Shown here: piece after piece, positions 28,147 through 36,519 of the stretch | Position numbering within the stretch: the first letter of the stretch is position 1 | How the letters are laid out: every line of letters begins with the position of its first letter | Made by a program: the position numbers and the translations under genes | Assembly: GCA_963528625.1 (NCBI GenBank) | Contig: CAURVQ010000003.1 | Span: forward strand, 1 to 64,000 | Direction: 5' to 3' | Origin: CALHVR01 sp963528625 | Lineage (GTDB): Bacteria; Fusobacteriota; Fusobacteriia; Fusobacteriales; Leptotrichiaceae | Length of the DNA stretch: 64,000 nucleotides | Notes under the pieces: model-generated | What the model was told of the DNA's origin: nothing | Database searches by the model: none | The model's input: the letters and a program-made list of their open reading frames with translations, nothing else

Positions 28147-28755
28147 TTAATTTTTTTCATCTATTAATTTTAAAATATTTTCAAATTTAATATTTCCTTC
28201 TCTTAATAAACTAATTTTACCCTCTTCATATTTTATAATTGTCGAAGGTATTCCAGTTAATTTTTCTCTAGCTTCAATTATTACGTCAACTTGATCACAT
28301 ATAGTTTTATTAATTTCTTTTAATTTTATCGTTGATTTTTCTCCAGACAAGTTTGCACTACTTGTCAAAAGTATTCCTCCCACTTTTTCTATTAAATTTA
28401 AAGCTATTTTACTTTGTGGTATTCTAACACCTATAGTTTCCATTGTTTCATCAAATTTATTTGTAAAATTTTTATTTGCTTTAAAAATTATCGTTAATTC
28501 ACCGGGCCAATAAAATTGTAATATTTTTTGAATTTTCAATAAATTTTCGTCACTTTCATCAACTATATTTTTTAAAATATCATTACTTGAAATTAAAGCT
28601 ATTATTTTTTTTGAAAAATCTCTATGCTTTATTTTATAAATCTTATTTAAAGATTCTTTTTTAGGAATTGCTCCTATTCCATAAACTGTATCTGTTGGAA
28701 ATATTACAATTCCCCCATTTTTTATTTTTTTTATAATTTCACTATTTATTTTCAT
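28147..28755 (-). CDS. tsaC: L-threonylcarbamoyladenylate synthase (TsaC/Sua5/YrdC family)
   Basis: 202 aa from ATG 28755, two bases after the prs stop codon; in-frame upstream codons fall inside prs. The YrdC core is clear: GGIVIFPTDTVYGIGA, KHRDFSKKIIALI (KxR...SK ATP/carbonate site), FYWPGELTIIFKA, ETIGVRIPQ and LTSSANLSG. It makes threonylcarbamoyl-AMP for the t6A37 modification of ANN-decoding tRNAs. No Sua5 C-terminal domain. Confidence 0.94.
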   Translation of the reverse strand: MKINSEIIKKIKNGGIVIFPTDTVYGIGAIPKKESLNKIYKIKHRDFSKKIIALISSNDILKNIVDESDENLLKIQKILQFYWPGELTIIFKANKNFTNKFDETMETIGVRIPQSKIALNLIEKVGGILLTSSANLSGEKSTIKLKEINKTICDQVDVIIEAREKLTGIPSTIIKYEEGKISLLREGNIKFENILKLIDEKN

Positions 28756-28756
28756 A

Positions 28757-29740
28757 TTATTTTTCTTCTGCTGGCATTTCAAATAAATCACTTATTGCTT
28801 CACTCGATGCAATTCTCTTAATTGTTTCTGCAAACATTTTACTTGTTGATAACACTCTTAATTTATCAAAATATTTTTCCTCAGGTAATTCTATCGTATC
28901 TGTAACTACTACTTTTGTAAATACTGAATTTTCAAGTCTTTCAATTGCAGGCCCTGAAAATACTGCATGTACCGCACAACAATAAACTTCTGTTGCTCCA
29001 TTTTCTTTCAACGCTTGTCCTGCATTACAAATTGTTCCTGCTGTATCAATCATATCGTCAATTATAATTGCTTTTTTACCCTTTACATCTCCAATTATAT
29101 TCATAACTTCTGAAACATTAGCTTTTGCTCTTCTTTTATCTATTATTGCTAACGGAGTATGTAACCATTTTGCAAGTCCTCTTGCTCTTTTTACTCCTCC
29201 AACATCTGGAGATACAACTACTGTATCTTCTGCAGAAAATCCGTAACTTATAAAGTGTTTTGCTAATATTGGTAAAGCTTCCATATGATCAACTGGAATA
29301 TCAAAGAACCCTTGTATTTGTCTTGCATGTAAGTCCATTGTAATTATTCTTGTTGCTCCTGCAACAGTTAATAAATTAGCCACTAATTTTGAAGTAATCG
29401 GCTCTCTTGGACTTGCTTTTCTATCTTGTCTTGCATATCCATAATAAGGAATTATTGCTATTATTTCTTTTGCTGATGATCTTCTTAACGCATCTATGAA
29501 TATTAACAACTCCATAATACTTTCATTTACTGGTTTAGATGTTGACTGGACTACAAATACTTTATCTCCTCTAACACTTTCATTTGATTTTACAAAAGTT
29601 TCTCCATCTGCAAATTTAACAATTTGTACTGATGTTAGATTAATTTCTAAATATTCAGCTATTTTCTCAGCTAATTTTTTGCTAGACGATCCAGCAAACA
29701 ACTTGATATTTTCTTTATCTTTTAAACTTAATGAGCTCAT
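28757..29740 (-). CDS. prs: Ribose-phosphate pyrophosphokinase (PRPP synthetase)
   Basis: 327 aa from ATG 29740, which overlaps the glmU stop (TAATG). IKLFAGSSSKKLAEKIAE opens the class I fold. VDHMEALPILA, VVSPDVGGVKRAR and the PRPP loop AIIIDDMIDTAGT are intact. Makes PRPP for nucleotide, His and Trp synthesis. glmU-prs order is conserved in many Firmicutes and Fusobacteria. Confidence 0.98.
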   Translation of the reverse strand: MSSLSLKDKENIKLFAGSSSKKLAEKIAEYLEINLTSVQIVKFADGETFVKSNESVRGDKVFVVQSTSKPVNESIMELLIFIDALRRSSAKEIIAIIPYYGYARQDRKASPREPITSKLVANLLTVAGATRIITMDLHARQIQGFFDIPVDHMEALPILAKHFISYGFSAEDTVVVSPDVGGVKRARGLAKWLHTPLAIIDKRRAKANVSEVMNIIGDVKGKKAIIIDDMIDTAGTICNAGQALKENGATEVYCCAVHAVFSGPAIERLENSVFTKVVVTDTIELPEEKYFDKLRVLSTSKMFAETIKRIASSEAISDLFEMPAEEK

Positions 29741-31080
29741 TATTTTTTCCAACCTTCCTTATTTGTCTGTTTTGCTCTTCCAAATGCTAATGTTTTATCT
29801 GGTACATTTTTCGTTATTACAGATCCTGCTGCCGTATACACTTCTTTTCCTAAATTAACAGGGGCAACCAATACAGAATTACTTCCAATAAATGATTCTT
29901 TCCCAATTACTGTTTTATGTTTATTTTTTCCATCGTAATTACATGTAATCGTCCCAGCACCTATATTAGTATTTTCTCCAACTACAGCATCTCCAATATA
30001 AGTTAAATGCCCTGTTTTTACACCTTTTTCAAGCGTAGAATTTTTTATTTCAACAAAATTCCCAATATGTGCCTCTTCTTGTACATAAGATTTTGGTCTT
30101 AAATGTGCAAACGGACCTATTGTAACACCTCCTTCAATTTTTGATTGTTCAATTAATGATGATTCTATTTTTACATTATTCTCAATCAAAGAATTTTCTA
30201 TTCTCGTATTACTTAATATTGTACAATTTTTACCAATTTTTGTTTTTCCCTGTATAATTACATTTGGATAAATAACTGTATCTTCCCCAATTTCAACCTC
30301 ATCTTCTATATAAGTTGTTTCCGGATCAATTAAAATAACACCCGAATCCATCAATTCAATATTTTTTCTATTTCTTAATATCTTTGTAACTTGTGCTAAT
30401 TGTACTTTAGAATTCACACCTAATATTTCTTCCTCATCAAATATTTGATAAGTATCAACTTTTGCTCCTTCTTTTACTAATACTTTCACCGCATCTGGCA
30501 AGTAATATTCTCCTTGTGAATTATTATTATTTATTTTACTAATAGCATCAATTAATTTATCGTATTTAAACATGTATACTCCCGAATTAATTTCATCTAT
30601 TTGTTGCTCTTCCACAGTTGCATCTTTTTGTTCAACCATATTCACTACTTTACCATCTTTTTTTACTATTCTTCCATATCCAAATGGATTTTTCACTTTA
30701 CATGAAAGAACTACACAATCATAATTTCCATCATAAAAATATTTTTTCATTTCATTTAAAGTTTTTTCTTTTAATAAAGGAGTATCTCCACATGTTATTA
30801 AAACATCTTCTTTGAACTCTTCTATTTTTTCTTTCGCAATTAATATCGCGTGTCCTGTTCCTAATTGCTGTTCTTGTACTACAAATGGTACTTCCCCCAT
30901 TGCCTGTAATACTTCTTCTTTTTTATGTCCTAATATGAACACATTGTTTTTAATTCCAATATTTTCAAGTACATTTGCTACTCTTTTTAACATTGAAACT
31001 CCGTTCACTTCATGTAGAACTTTTGGCTTATCAGACTTCATTCTTGTCCCTTTTCCAGCTGCCAAGATTAAAGATATCAT
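29740..31080 (-). CDS. glmU: Bifunctional N-acetylglucosamine-1-phosphate uridyltransferase / glucosamine-1-phosphate acetyltransferase
   Basis: 446 aa from ATG 31080 with GGAGG 9 nt upstream; an in-frame ATG 15 nt earlier overlaps that site. The N-terminal pyrophosphorylase (ILAAGKGTRMKSDKPK, QLGTGHAI) runs to about 225. A C-terminal left-handed beta-helix of hexapeptide repeats follows, with HLRPKSY, NFVEIKNS, YIGDAVVGENTNIGAG and NYDGKNKHKT. Makes UDP-GlcNAc for peptidoglycan and lipopolysaccharide. Heads the glmU-prs-tsaC operon. Confidence 0.98.
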   Translation of the reverse strand: MISLILAAGKGTRMKSDKPKVLHEVNGVSMLKRVANVLENIGIKNNVFILGHKKEEVLQAMGEVPFVVQEQQLGTGHAILIAKEKIEEFKEDVLITCGDTPLLKEKTLNEMKKYFYDGNYDCVVLSCKVKNPFGYGRIVKKDGKVVNMVEQKDATVEEQQIDEINSGVYMFKYDKLIDAISKINNNNSQGEYYLPDAVKVLVKEGAKVDTYQIFDEEEILGVNSKVQLAQVTKILRNRKNIELMDSGVILIDPETTYIEDEVEIGEDTVIYPNVIIQGKTKIGKNCTILSNTRIENSLIENNVKIESSLIEQSKIEGGVTIGPFAHLRPKSYVQEEAHIGNFVEIKNSTLEKGVKTGHLTYIGDAVVGENTNIGAGTITCNYDGKNKHKTVIGKESFIGSNSVLVAPVNLGKEVYTAAGSVITKNVPDKTLAFGRAKQTNKEGWKK

Positions 31081-31173
31081 CTTTTTTTCCTCCATGTATA
31101 AAACTTTTTCAATTTATTATATCAATTTTTTTTATTTTATTCAATTATTTTACATATATATTATACTTATTTT

Positions 31174-31563
31174 TTATTCTTCATCATACTCACAATGATT
31201 CAAATGAATTTTTAATGCATCCAATGATATTTTTATTTCTTTTAATGAGTAAAATAATGATGAAATCATTAATAATAAACTCAATACAAATGATATTTTT
31301 GCAATTAAAAACCATTTTAAAAATAGTATTAACATTGTTATAACACAAAATAATAAACTTGAAACACCGAAATATTGCATTTTCTTTATATAATTCATTC
31401 TTTTACTTAAATTTCTTAATTGATTTAATTCATACTCATTCCCTGCACACACATTCATCTGTCTTATTAGTCCTGATAAAGTTATAAATCTATTTGTATA
31501 TGCTAATAATAGTAGTGACAATGCCGGGAACAAAACGGCTGGAGTTGTTATCTCTAATTCCAT
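31174..31563 (-). CDS. DUF2721 membrane protein
   Basis: 129 aa. Membrane helices near residues 6-26, 66-84 and 87-107. The family pattern TPAVLFPALSLLLLAYTNRF then LIRQM opens it, and a polar C-terminal helix with KIHLNHCEYDEE closes it. Function unknown. GAGAG upstream of ATG 31563. Confidence 0.75.
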   Translation of the reverse strand: MELEITTPAVLFPALSLLLLAYTNRFITLSGLIRQMNVCAGNEYELNQLRNLSKRMNYIKKMQYFGVSSLLFCVITMLILFLKWFLIAKISFVLSLLLMISSLFYSLKEIKISLDALKIHLNHCEYDEE

Positions 31564-31592
31564 TTTATCATCTCTCTTTCATTAACCTAAAT

Positions 31593-32462
31593 CTATTCGT
31601 TTTCTAAATCTACTTCATTTTGATTTTTTTTATTTCCTCTAGTATAGTCAAAAACATAGTCTAAATTAATATTTCTCATAGCATTAAAAATACTTTGTTT
31701 AACACCCGGATGTTTTTCTTCTAAATCTGCCAATAAATTTTTCACCTCTCGTCTTTTGCTCGAAGTTTTTCCAGCTTCAATCGTACATCCACAGTTCATC
31801 GCTAAAATTCCATTTCTTTTTGTATATTTTATAATATCTTCCTCTTTAACATAAACTAATGGTCTTATTAAAGATAAATTCCCTGAAGTTGATAATACTT
31901 TTGGTGTCATTGTTTTTACAGTCCCGGCATAAAGAATATTTATCATTGTTGTTTCAATAACATCATCAAAATGATGTCCTAATGTCAATTTATTATACCC
32001 AAATTCTTCCACTTTTTTATATAAAATTCCTCTTCTCATTTTTGCACATAAAAAACAAGGATAATCTTTTGCCTTTTCATTTGCAATTTCCCAAATATTT
32101 GTATCAATAATTTCACAATCAATATTTAATTTTTCCAAATTTTTCTTAAAATTATCTAAATCTGACTGTCTAAATCCCGGATTTAAACTTACGGCTTTAA
32201 ATTCAAAATTTCTACTTTTATCTTTTTTTAACTCATGAAATAATTTAACTAATAAAAGACTATCTTTCCCTCCCGAAACTCCTATCGCTATTTTATCTCC
32301 ATCTTCAATTAAATTAAAATCATTTATTGCTTTTACAAATTTTGACCAAATCGTTTTTCTGTAAGTCGTTCTAATACTTTCCTCTATCTCTTCAACATTT
32401 TTCATCGGTCCATCTGGTATTACTGCTTCACACAATAATTGAACTCCTTTTTCTTCTACCAT
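31593..32462 (-). CDS. ttcA: tRNA-cytidine(32) 2-sulfurtransferase (TtcA-like)
   Basis: 289 aa from ATG 32462 with GGAGGG upstream; the TTG four codons earlier is within that site. PP-loop IAIGVSGGKDSLLL binds ATP. CFLC plus a third Cys in MNCGCT match the TtcA [4Fe-4S] ligands. GHHFDDVIETT is the conserved second motif. Thiolates C32 of tRNAs. Other TtcA/TtuA-type sulfurtransferases share the core, so the exact target is likely but not certain. Confidence 0.88.
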   Translation of the reverse strand: MVEEKGVQLLCEAVIPDGPMKNVEEIEESIRTTYRKTIWSKFVKAINDFNLIEDGDKIAIGVSGGKDSLLLVKLFHELKKDKSRNFEFKAVSLNPGFRQSDLDNFKKNLEKLNIDCEIIDTNIWEIANEKAKDYPCFLCAKMRRGILYKKVEEFGYNKLTLGHHFDDVIETTMINILYAGTVKTMTPKVLSTSGNLSLIRPLVYVKEEDIIKYTKRNGILAMNCGCTIEAGKTSSKRREVKNLLADLEEKHPGVKQSIFNAMRNINLDYVFDYTRGNKKNQNEVDLENE

Positions 32463-32493
32463 TTTTCCCTCCAATTTTTAAAATTCTTTAATA

Positions 32494-32519
32494 TGAAAAA
32501 ACGAGCCATAAAGCCCGAA
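32494..32519 (-). terminator. Terminator between the TPR gene and ttcA
   Basis: On the - strand CGGGC (32517-32513), loop TTTATG, GCTCG (32506-32502), then T6. The G-U pair in the stem exists only in the - strand RNA, which fixes the direction. Confidence 0.75.
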
Positions 32520-32555
32520 TTTTACCTTATTTTATATTTTTTAAATTTTGTGTTT

Positions 32556-33143
32556 TTATTCCACACAATCACAATTATCTTTTTTTGATTCTAAGCATTT
32601 TTTTTCTATATATTTTATTTTTTCTTTTAATTCTTCATCTCTTGAATCAATTTCATATGCTGCTTTATATTCATCTAATGCCCTTCTATGCCGACCCATA
32701 TGTTCATATTTTCGAGCAAAATCAATATGTGCTACATACATATCAAAATCTAAAAATATAGCTAAATCATAACAATCCACTGCTTCTGATATTTTACCTT
32801 TTCTGGCACAAATATTTCCTAATAAAAATAACACGAAAGGTTCCATTACACTTAAATCTAACGCTTTATTTAAGTTTTCTTCTGCTGAATCTAAATCATC
32901 ATTCTCGTAATATAAATAACCTAAAAAAGCTCTAAATTCATGATTTTGAGGTTCAATTTCCACTAATCGTTTATATATTTCAATGGCCTTATTATTTTTC
33001 TTTAAAGCATGGTATATTGACGCTAAATTTTTCATTGCTTCTATATCATCACTATTTTCAGATAATCTTTTTTTATTAATTTCTAGTTCTTGTCCATTGT
33101 TTGTATTATATCTTATTTCCCTGAAAATTAATGTTTCTAACAT
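32556..33143 (-). CDS. Tetratricopeptide-repeat protein
   Basis: 195 aa, no signal peptide. At least four TPR units between residues 30 and 175 (AMKNLASIYHALKKNNKAIEIYKR; FRAFLGYLYYENDDLDSAEENLN; VLFLLGNICARKGKISEAVDCYD; AHIDFARKYEHMGRHRRALDEYK). The C-terminus ends CDCVE. A protein-protein scaffold with unknown partners. Last chromosomal gene before the prophage. Confidence 0.88.
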   Translation of the reverse strand: MLETLIFREIRYNTNNGQELEINKKRLSENSDDIEAMKNLASIYHALKKNNKAIEIYKRLVEIEPQNHEFRAFLGYLYYENDDLDSAEENLNKALDLSVMEPFVLFLLGNICARKGKISEAVDCYDLAIFLDFDMYVAHIDFARKYEHMGRHRRALDEYKAAYEIDSRDEELKEKIKYIEKKCLESKKDNCDCVE

Positions 33144-33634
33144 GCCTTACCTCTCTTCCAAATATATCTTCACTTTATTTTATCATAATTACCTTGTTTA
33201 GTAAATACATTTTTAACTATGATCTCTAATCATTAGTTTTTTATATATTTTTTTCTTAATCCATATATATTATTATTTATAAAAAAATGGCGCACCTGTG
33301 AAGAACTATTATAACTTTTTATATTTTATCGAACTATTGTTTTTACCGCATTCTTTTTTACTATAGTTTTGATAAAAATTCATTTTTTTATAATTTTGTC
33401 CCCAAAATGTCCCCAAATTTCAGCTATTTCTTTTTGAAAAATTTTAAATATTTCTTGAAAAATAAAGGTTTTTTTGTTATAATTTAATTGGAAATTTTAA
33501 ACAAAATCTTCTATTTTACAAGATTTATAATAGTTTTTCAAATTTGCCGTTTGTTAAACTATTTTTTTTATATATATAAAATTATAAATATAATTTACGA
33601 TTTCTATGATATATTTTCATTTTTTAAAATAAAT
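33144..33634. other. Gene-free junction between chromosome and prophage
   Basis: About 490 bp with no convincing gene. It contains a tandem TGTCCCCAAAA/TGTCCCCAAAT (33398-33419) and a GC-richer island TGGCGCACCTGTGAAG near 33288. On the - strand about 36 codons are open around 33384-33490, ending EIAEIWGHFGDKIIKK-stop. That could be the tail of a lost tyrosine integrase, but no start or catalytic motif remains. Likely location of the left attachment site; no tRNA gene is visible. Confidence 0.4.
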
Positions 33635-33659
33635 AAAAAAAGGCGGTAATCACACCGCC
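33635..33659 (-). terminator. Terminator at the end of the prophage late operon
   Basis: On the - strand GGCGGT (33659-33654), loop GTGATT, ACCGCC (33647-33642), then T7. The stem overlaps the stop codon of the last phage gene (33650-33652). Confidence 0.9.
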
Positions 33660-34213
33660 AATTTGCTTATTTTTTCAGTGAGTATATTCTCAAAATGTTC
33701 AAAGTGATTTTCAACTCCCCTTTGTGCTACTTCATATAACTTTTTCTCTTCTGACCCTTTTTCTTTAAGTTCCAACATTAAACTAATAATTATCTCTTGT
33801 GTATCATATAGTTCTTTATTCATTATTTCTGTTGCAAGTTTAAGAGTGACACTATCCACTATTTCTTTAAAAGTCGTATAATATGATTGTTTTTTTTCTT
33901 CAAAGATAACCGTCAGTTCCCTTGATATAATACTCCAATTCTCTTTAAGGTTATTCTCGAGGATGTACCTAACAATCTTTTTCTGTAAGCTCCAACGAAT
34001 TTCTTGTGCTTTTAAATTAAGTGCTAATTCTAATCCTCTTCCTGTGAGTTTATCGCTGTTGTTTATTTTATTTTCAAGTTTTGAAATAGTAGCTGTCACT
34101 TTTTCCAAAATTTCAAAAACCTTATTAAATAACGCTTGTTGTTGTTTGATAAATACTCCTGCGATTATTGCCATTATTCCGTATTCCATTATATCTTTAA
34201 TTTGTGGTGTCAT
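33650..34213 (-). CDS. Phage membrane-anchored coiled-coil protein, holin-like candidate
   Basis: 187 aa. One membrane helix at 10-23 (EYGIMAIIAGVFI) is followed directly by basic and polar residues and a long predicted coiled coil (ISKLENKINNSDKL). Single N-terminal helix plus coiled coil recalls BhlA/UviB-type holins, but the protein is much longer than those (about 70-90 aa). Last gene of the late operon, after the endolysin, where lysis genes are expected. Confidence 0.5.
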   Translation of the reverse strand: MTPQIKDIMEYGIMAIIAGVFIKQQQALFNKVFEILEKVTATISKLENKINNSDKLTGRGLELALNLKAQEIRWSLQKKIVRYILENNLKENWSIISRELTVIFEEKKQSYYTTFKEIVDSVTLKLATEIMNKELYDTQEIIISLMLELKEKGSEEKKLYEVAQRGVENHFEHFENILTEKISKLAV

Positions 34214-34224
34214 TTTTTTTGCTC

Positions 34225-34542
34225 CTATAATACTTTTTCTTTTTTCTCAATATCAAATATCTCTTGTGCTAATTTTTTTATATCTAATTCTTCTCTCAAT
34301 GATTTTACAGCTATATGGATTGTCTCCTCTGTTATTTCTTCAATTACATTTGGAAGCCATTTAATGTCTCTATTTTTCTCTTCTATAATCCATCTCTCGG
34401 TTTTATCCCATAAATTATCTGTCAATTCTTGGAATTTTTCAACTCCAGCTTTTCCTTTTTTTGTAATTTCTATTTTGTAAATTGATTTTCTTATAAAATC
34501 GCTTATTTTACTTTTTATATACATTTCTACTAATTTATTCAT
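34225..34542 (-). CDS. Phage protein of unknown function in the lysis region
   Basis: 105 aa, all polar and helix-rich, no membrane helix. Notable stretch KTERWIIEEKNRDIKWLPNV. TAGGAG precedes the ATG. It lies between the AbiF cassette and the holin candidate. I do not recognise it; it may belong to the lysis module. Confidence 0.5.
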   Translation of the reverse strand: MNKLVEMYIKSKISDFIRKSIYKIEITKKGKAGVEKFQELTDNLWDKTERWIIEEKNRDIKWLPNVIEEITEETIHIAVKSLREELDIKKLAQEIFDIEKKEKVL

Positions 34543-34579
34543 TTTTCTATCTCCTATTCTTTTTATTTTTTAATTAAAA

Positions 34580-34608
34580 AATCACAATCAAATTAATGAC
34601 TGTGATTT
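34580..34608 (-). repeat. Left boundary repeat of the AbiF cassette (terminator hairpin)
   Basis: 29 bp identical to 41249-41277. On the - strand TCACAGTC and GATTGTGA form an 8-bp stem followed by T6, so it also terminates the Abi transcript. It is an inverted partner of the repeat at 35667-35695. Confidence 0.8.
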
Positions 34609-35510
34609 TATATACTTAAATTTTTTATTATTTCAAAATTTTTAAATCCTAATTTTTGTGCTTCTTCATCAGTTTTATTTCTGCATAATTTTATTAAACT
34701 TTTTCTTATAGCACCACCTGGATATTTTAAATTAATTACAAATATCAAATATTCTAAAATTAAAACTGAAATAGCTATTCTATCTGAAATTTTTCCGTTT
34801 ACAGTGTGTAATTTGTTTTTAAATTCCAGTAAAATTTTAGGTTTTGTTGTAAATTTTAAATCTACTATATTAGAATTGTGTGCTGATAAATTTCTAATTA
34901 AATTTATATTTTCTAACCAAGAAATGTAAACTATATTATCTAATTTATGTTCTTTAGCTATAATATTTTGATATTTTTTATACATTAATTTATATAAATC
35001 TAATATTTCTCCAAAAGTCAATATATCCACTAATAACCAAACAGGAATATTTTTATTATTACTTTTATAAATTTTTAATAATTCATTCTTACTATTATTT
35101 AAACTTCGTATCATTCTTTTTTTAAATTCTTTTTCTTTATACATTCTAAAGTGTTTACAATATTCTTTTTTATCAACCCAATTAAAAAAATCTAAATAAC
35201 CATATGCACCAAATTTCTCTCCAAGTAAATATGAAAATTTTGTTTTTAATGATATTTCTACTTTTTCAGTCAATCTTAATAGATTTATTCTAAAATTTTT
35301 ATTCTCATAAAATCTTGTTAATACTTCGTCAAAAGTGATATTTTGAACATATCTACCGTTTTTTAGAAAAGGAAGTGAACATTCTTTTAATTTATAATAA
35401 TTTATAAAATGTAAAACTTCTTCAGCTTTATCCTCATTTTCAACAATCATTCCTCTATCTTTAAATAATTTGACTTGATCTTTGAATGTTAGAAAAGTGT
35501 CATTTATCAT
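34608..35510 (-). CDS. Abortive infection protein, Abi_2 (AbiD/AbiF) family with HEPN motif
   Basis: 300 aa from ATG 35510 with TTAGGAG directly upstream; 17 earlier in-frame codons are part of a structured RNA and are rejected. N-terminal [21 protein letters not shown] is the Abi_2 hallmark. The HEPN-type RNase motif R-x4-H is Arg206-His211 ([10 protein letters not shown]). Relatives stop phage growth by cutting RNA in infected cells, and AbiF proteins work with a small RNA encoded just upstream. Own tandem promoters and terminator lie within the phage lysis region, so it is probably expressed in the lysogen against other phages. Confidence 0.88.
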   Translation of the reverse strand: MINDTFLTFKDQVKLFKDRGMIVENEDKAEEVLHFINYYKLKECSLPFLKNGRYVQNITFDEVLTRFYENKNFRINLLRLTEKVEISLKTKFSYLLGEKFGAYGYLDFFNWVDKKEYCKHFRMYKEKEFKKRMIRSLNNSKNELLKIYKSNNKNIPVWLLVDILTFGEILDLYKLMYKKYQNIIAKEHKLDNIVYISWLENINLIRNLSAHNSNIVDLKFTTKPKILLEFKNKLHTVNGKISDRIAISVLILEYLIFVINLKYPGGAIRKSLIKLCRNKTDEEAQKLGFKNFEIIKNLSI

Positions 35511-35529
35511 ATTTTCTCCTAAATAAAAG

Positions 35530-35573
35530 CCCTGCGTAGGTCGGAACCTTGTGTTATTCAAAACACTGCAGGG
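35530..35573 (-). ncRNA. AbiF-associated structured RNA (three-way junction)
   Basis: On the - strand, 44 nt fold as P1 CCCTGC/GCAGGG (35573-35568 with 35535-35530), P2 GTGTT-TTGAAT-AACAC (35566-35551) and P3 AGGT-TCCG-ACCT (35549-35538). It lies 19 nt before the Abi start codon and about 10 nt after the promoter, at the transcript's 5' end. A conserved RNA upstream of abiF genes is known. This element has the right position and architecture, but I could not run a covariance search. Confidence 0.75.
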
Positions 35574-35588
35574 GGTTTGATATGATTC

Positions 35589-35649
35589 ATTATATCATAT
35601 TTTATAAAAATGTCAACTTTTTTATACATAACTTTTATTACTTTGTCAA
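35589..35649 (-). promoter_or_regulatory. Tandem promoters of the AbiF RNA/gene cassette
   Basis: P-proximal: TTGACA (35616-35611), 16 bp, TATAAT (35594-35589). P-distal: TTGACA (35649-35644), 17 bp, TATAAA (35626-35621). Both are near-consensus for the housekeeping sigma factor, giving the cassette independence from the phage late promoter. Confidence 0.8.
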
Positions 35650-35666
35650 CAAAAGAGATTACCTCC

Positions 35667-35695
35667 CACAGTCATTATTCAATTGTCATTGTCCT
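35667..35695 (-). repeat. Right boundary repeat of the AbiF cassette
   Basis: 29 bp identical to 41830-41858, starting 9 bp after the endolysin stop. Its first 12 bp, CACAGTCATTAT, are the inverse of the left boundary repeat. On the - strand it contains a tiny frame AGGACA-ATG-ACA-ATT-GAA-TAA. Confidence 0.8.
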
Positions 35696-35703
35696 ATTTA
35701 TCT

Positions 35704-36144
35704 CTATATTTCAAAATGTGGATAGTCCTTGAATTTAGACCAATCTCCGCCCCATTTTATAGCTATTCCTAACTTTTGAGCTACATTCTTAACGTGTGTA
35801 GCAACTAAGGTCATCTTTTTATTGTCGTACCCCTCTTGTGTCGTGAATTTCCTGTATTGTCCATTTTCAACCACACCACAAATAAATATGTCGATTGCAT
35901 GCCCGTATCCATCTGCCTTTGCTTGATGGTTAGATTTATTCTTAAATCCATCGCAATTAGTCACAACTTTCCCTGGCTTAGTTCTTCCTTGTTGATATAG
36001 TCCATTCTGATACTCTGCTGTCCTTACCCCTTGTACTATTCTAAAGTCATAAGGGCTTTCCTTAACTGCTTCAGTCATTAGCTTCACCAACTGTGGATGT
36101 ACTCCTTTTAACTTTTCTTTACTTGCTTCTCCTAATATATACAT
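35704..36144 (-). CDS. Phage endolysin, M15-family L-alanyl-D-glutamate peptidase
   Basis: 146 aa. Zinc site in the M15C form: SNHQAKADGYGHAIDIF supplies His and Asp, and the C-terminal YPHFEI the second His. FRIVQGVRTAEYQNGLYQQGRT is the typical lead-in. Cleaves the peptide stem of peptidoglycan. No signal peptide and no separate wall-binding domain, so it needs a holin. AAAGGAGGG precedes the ATG. Confidence 0.92.
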   Translation of the reverse strand: MYILGEASKEKLKGVHPQLVKLMTEAVKESPYDFRIVQGVRTAEYQNGLYQQGRTKPGKVVTNCDGFKNKSNHQAKADGYGHAIDIFICGVVENGQYRKFTTQEGYDNKKMTLVATHVKNVAQKLGIAIKWGGDWSKFKDYPHFEI

Positions 36145-36175
36145 TTTATCCCTCCTTTATTATTTTAATTTTTAA

Positions 36176-36231
36176 AATAATGACTGCGAAAGATTATTCT
36201 CTCACAGTCAATATTTAATTGTAATTGTCCT
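36176..36231 (-). repeat. Empty copy of the cassette-boundary hairpin
   Basis: Two 18-bp inverted arms (36176-36193 and 36198-36215, about 15 of 18 paired counting a G-U) separated by only TTAT, followed by a degenerate AATTGTAATTGTCCT up to the stop of the upstream gene. It has the same two halves that flank the AbiF, RelBE and 48-kb cassettes, but with nothing between them. Confidence 0.7.
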
Positions 36232-36356
36232 TATTTTGCTAAGTCTTCTAACTCTAAGTCAATAAGTATTTGTTTAACTTGTTCTTTTAATCTTTCAGGA
36301 ACATTTGCAAAGACTTTTTTCCCTTTAGCTATTAATGTTGCATAAATAACTGCCAT
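36231..36356 (-). CDS. CD1375-like small phage protein
   Basis: 41 aa from ATG 36356, with GGAGGTGGGAG upstream; an in-frame start at 36413 is rejected. MAVIYATLIAKGKKVFANVP then LKEQVKQILIDLELEDLAK matches the small CD1375-type proteins found between tail fibre and lysis genes in clostridial myophages. Function unknown. Confidence 0.75.
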   Translation of the reverse strand: MAVIYATLIAKGKKVFANVPERLKEQVKQILIDLELEDLAK

Positions 36357-36396
36357 TTCTCCCACCTCCTTTTTAAATAATATATAAATAATGCTA

Positions 36397-36519
36397 TTAA
36401 TTATTTTTGACATTATTCTCTCCTTTTAATATTTCCTGGACTTGTTTTTTTAGTTTTTCTGGAACATCTCCCAAAGTCTTAAGTCCTTTCCTAATTAATT
36501 CAGCGTATATTTTTCCCAT
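36397..36519 (-). CDS. CD1375-like small phage protein, second copy
   Basis: 40 aa (ATG 36519 to TAA 36397): MGKIYAELIRKGLKTLGDVP, then EKLKKQVQEILKGENN. It aligns along its length with the 36231-36356 protein. The start directly follows the upstream stop, with GGAG 8 nt before it. Probably a tandem duplicate. Confidence 0.7.
   Translation of the reverse strand: MGKIYAELIRKGLKTLGDVPEKLKKQVQEILKGENNVKNN

Noticed and set aside
33384..33490. Open - strand stretch ending EIAEIWGHFGDKIIKK, like an integrase tail
   Set aside because: Only about 36 codons, no start and no catalytic residues. It could be chance or a remnant, so it is not listed as a gene.
33144..33650. Possible tRNA or attachment core near TGGCGCACCTG
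   Set aside because: No T-arm or cloverleaf is found, and the matching right-hand core is outside the window.
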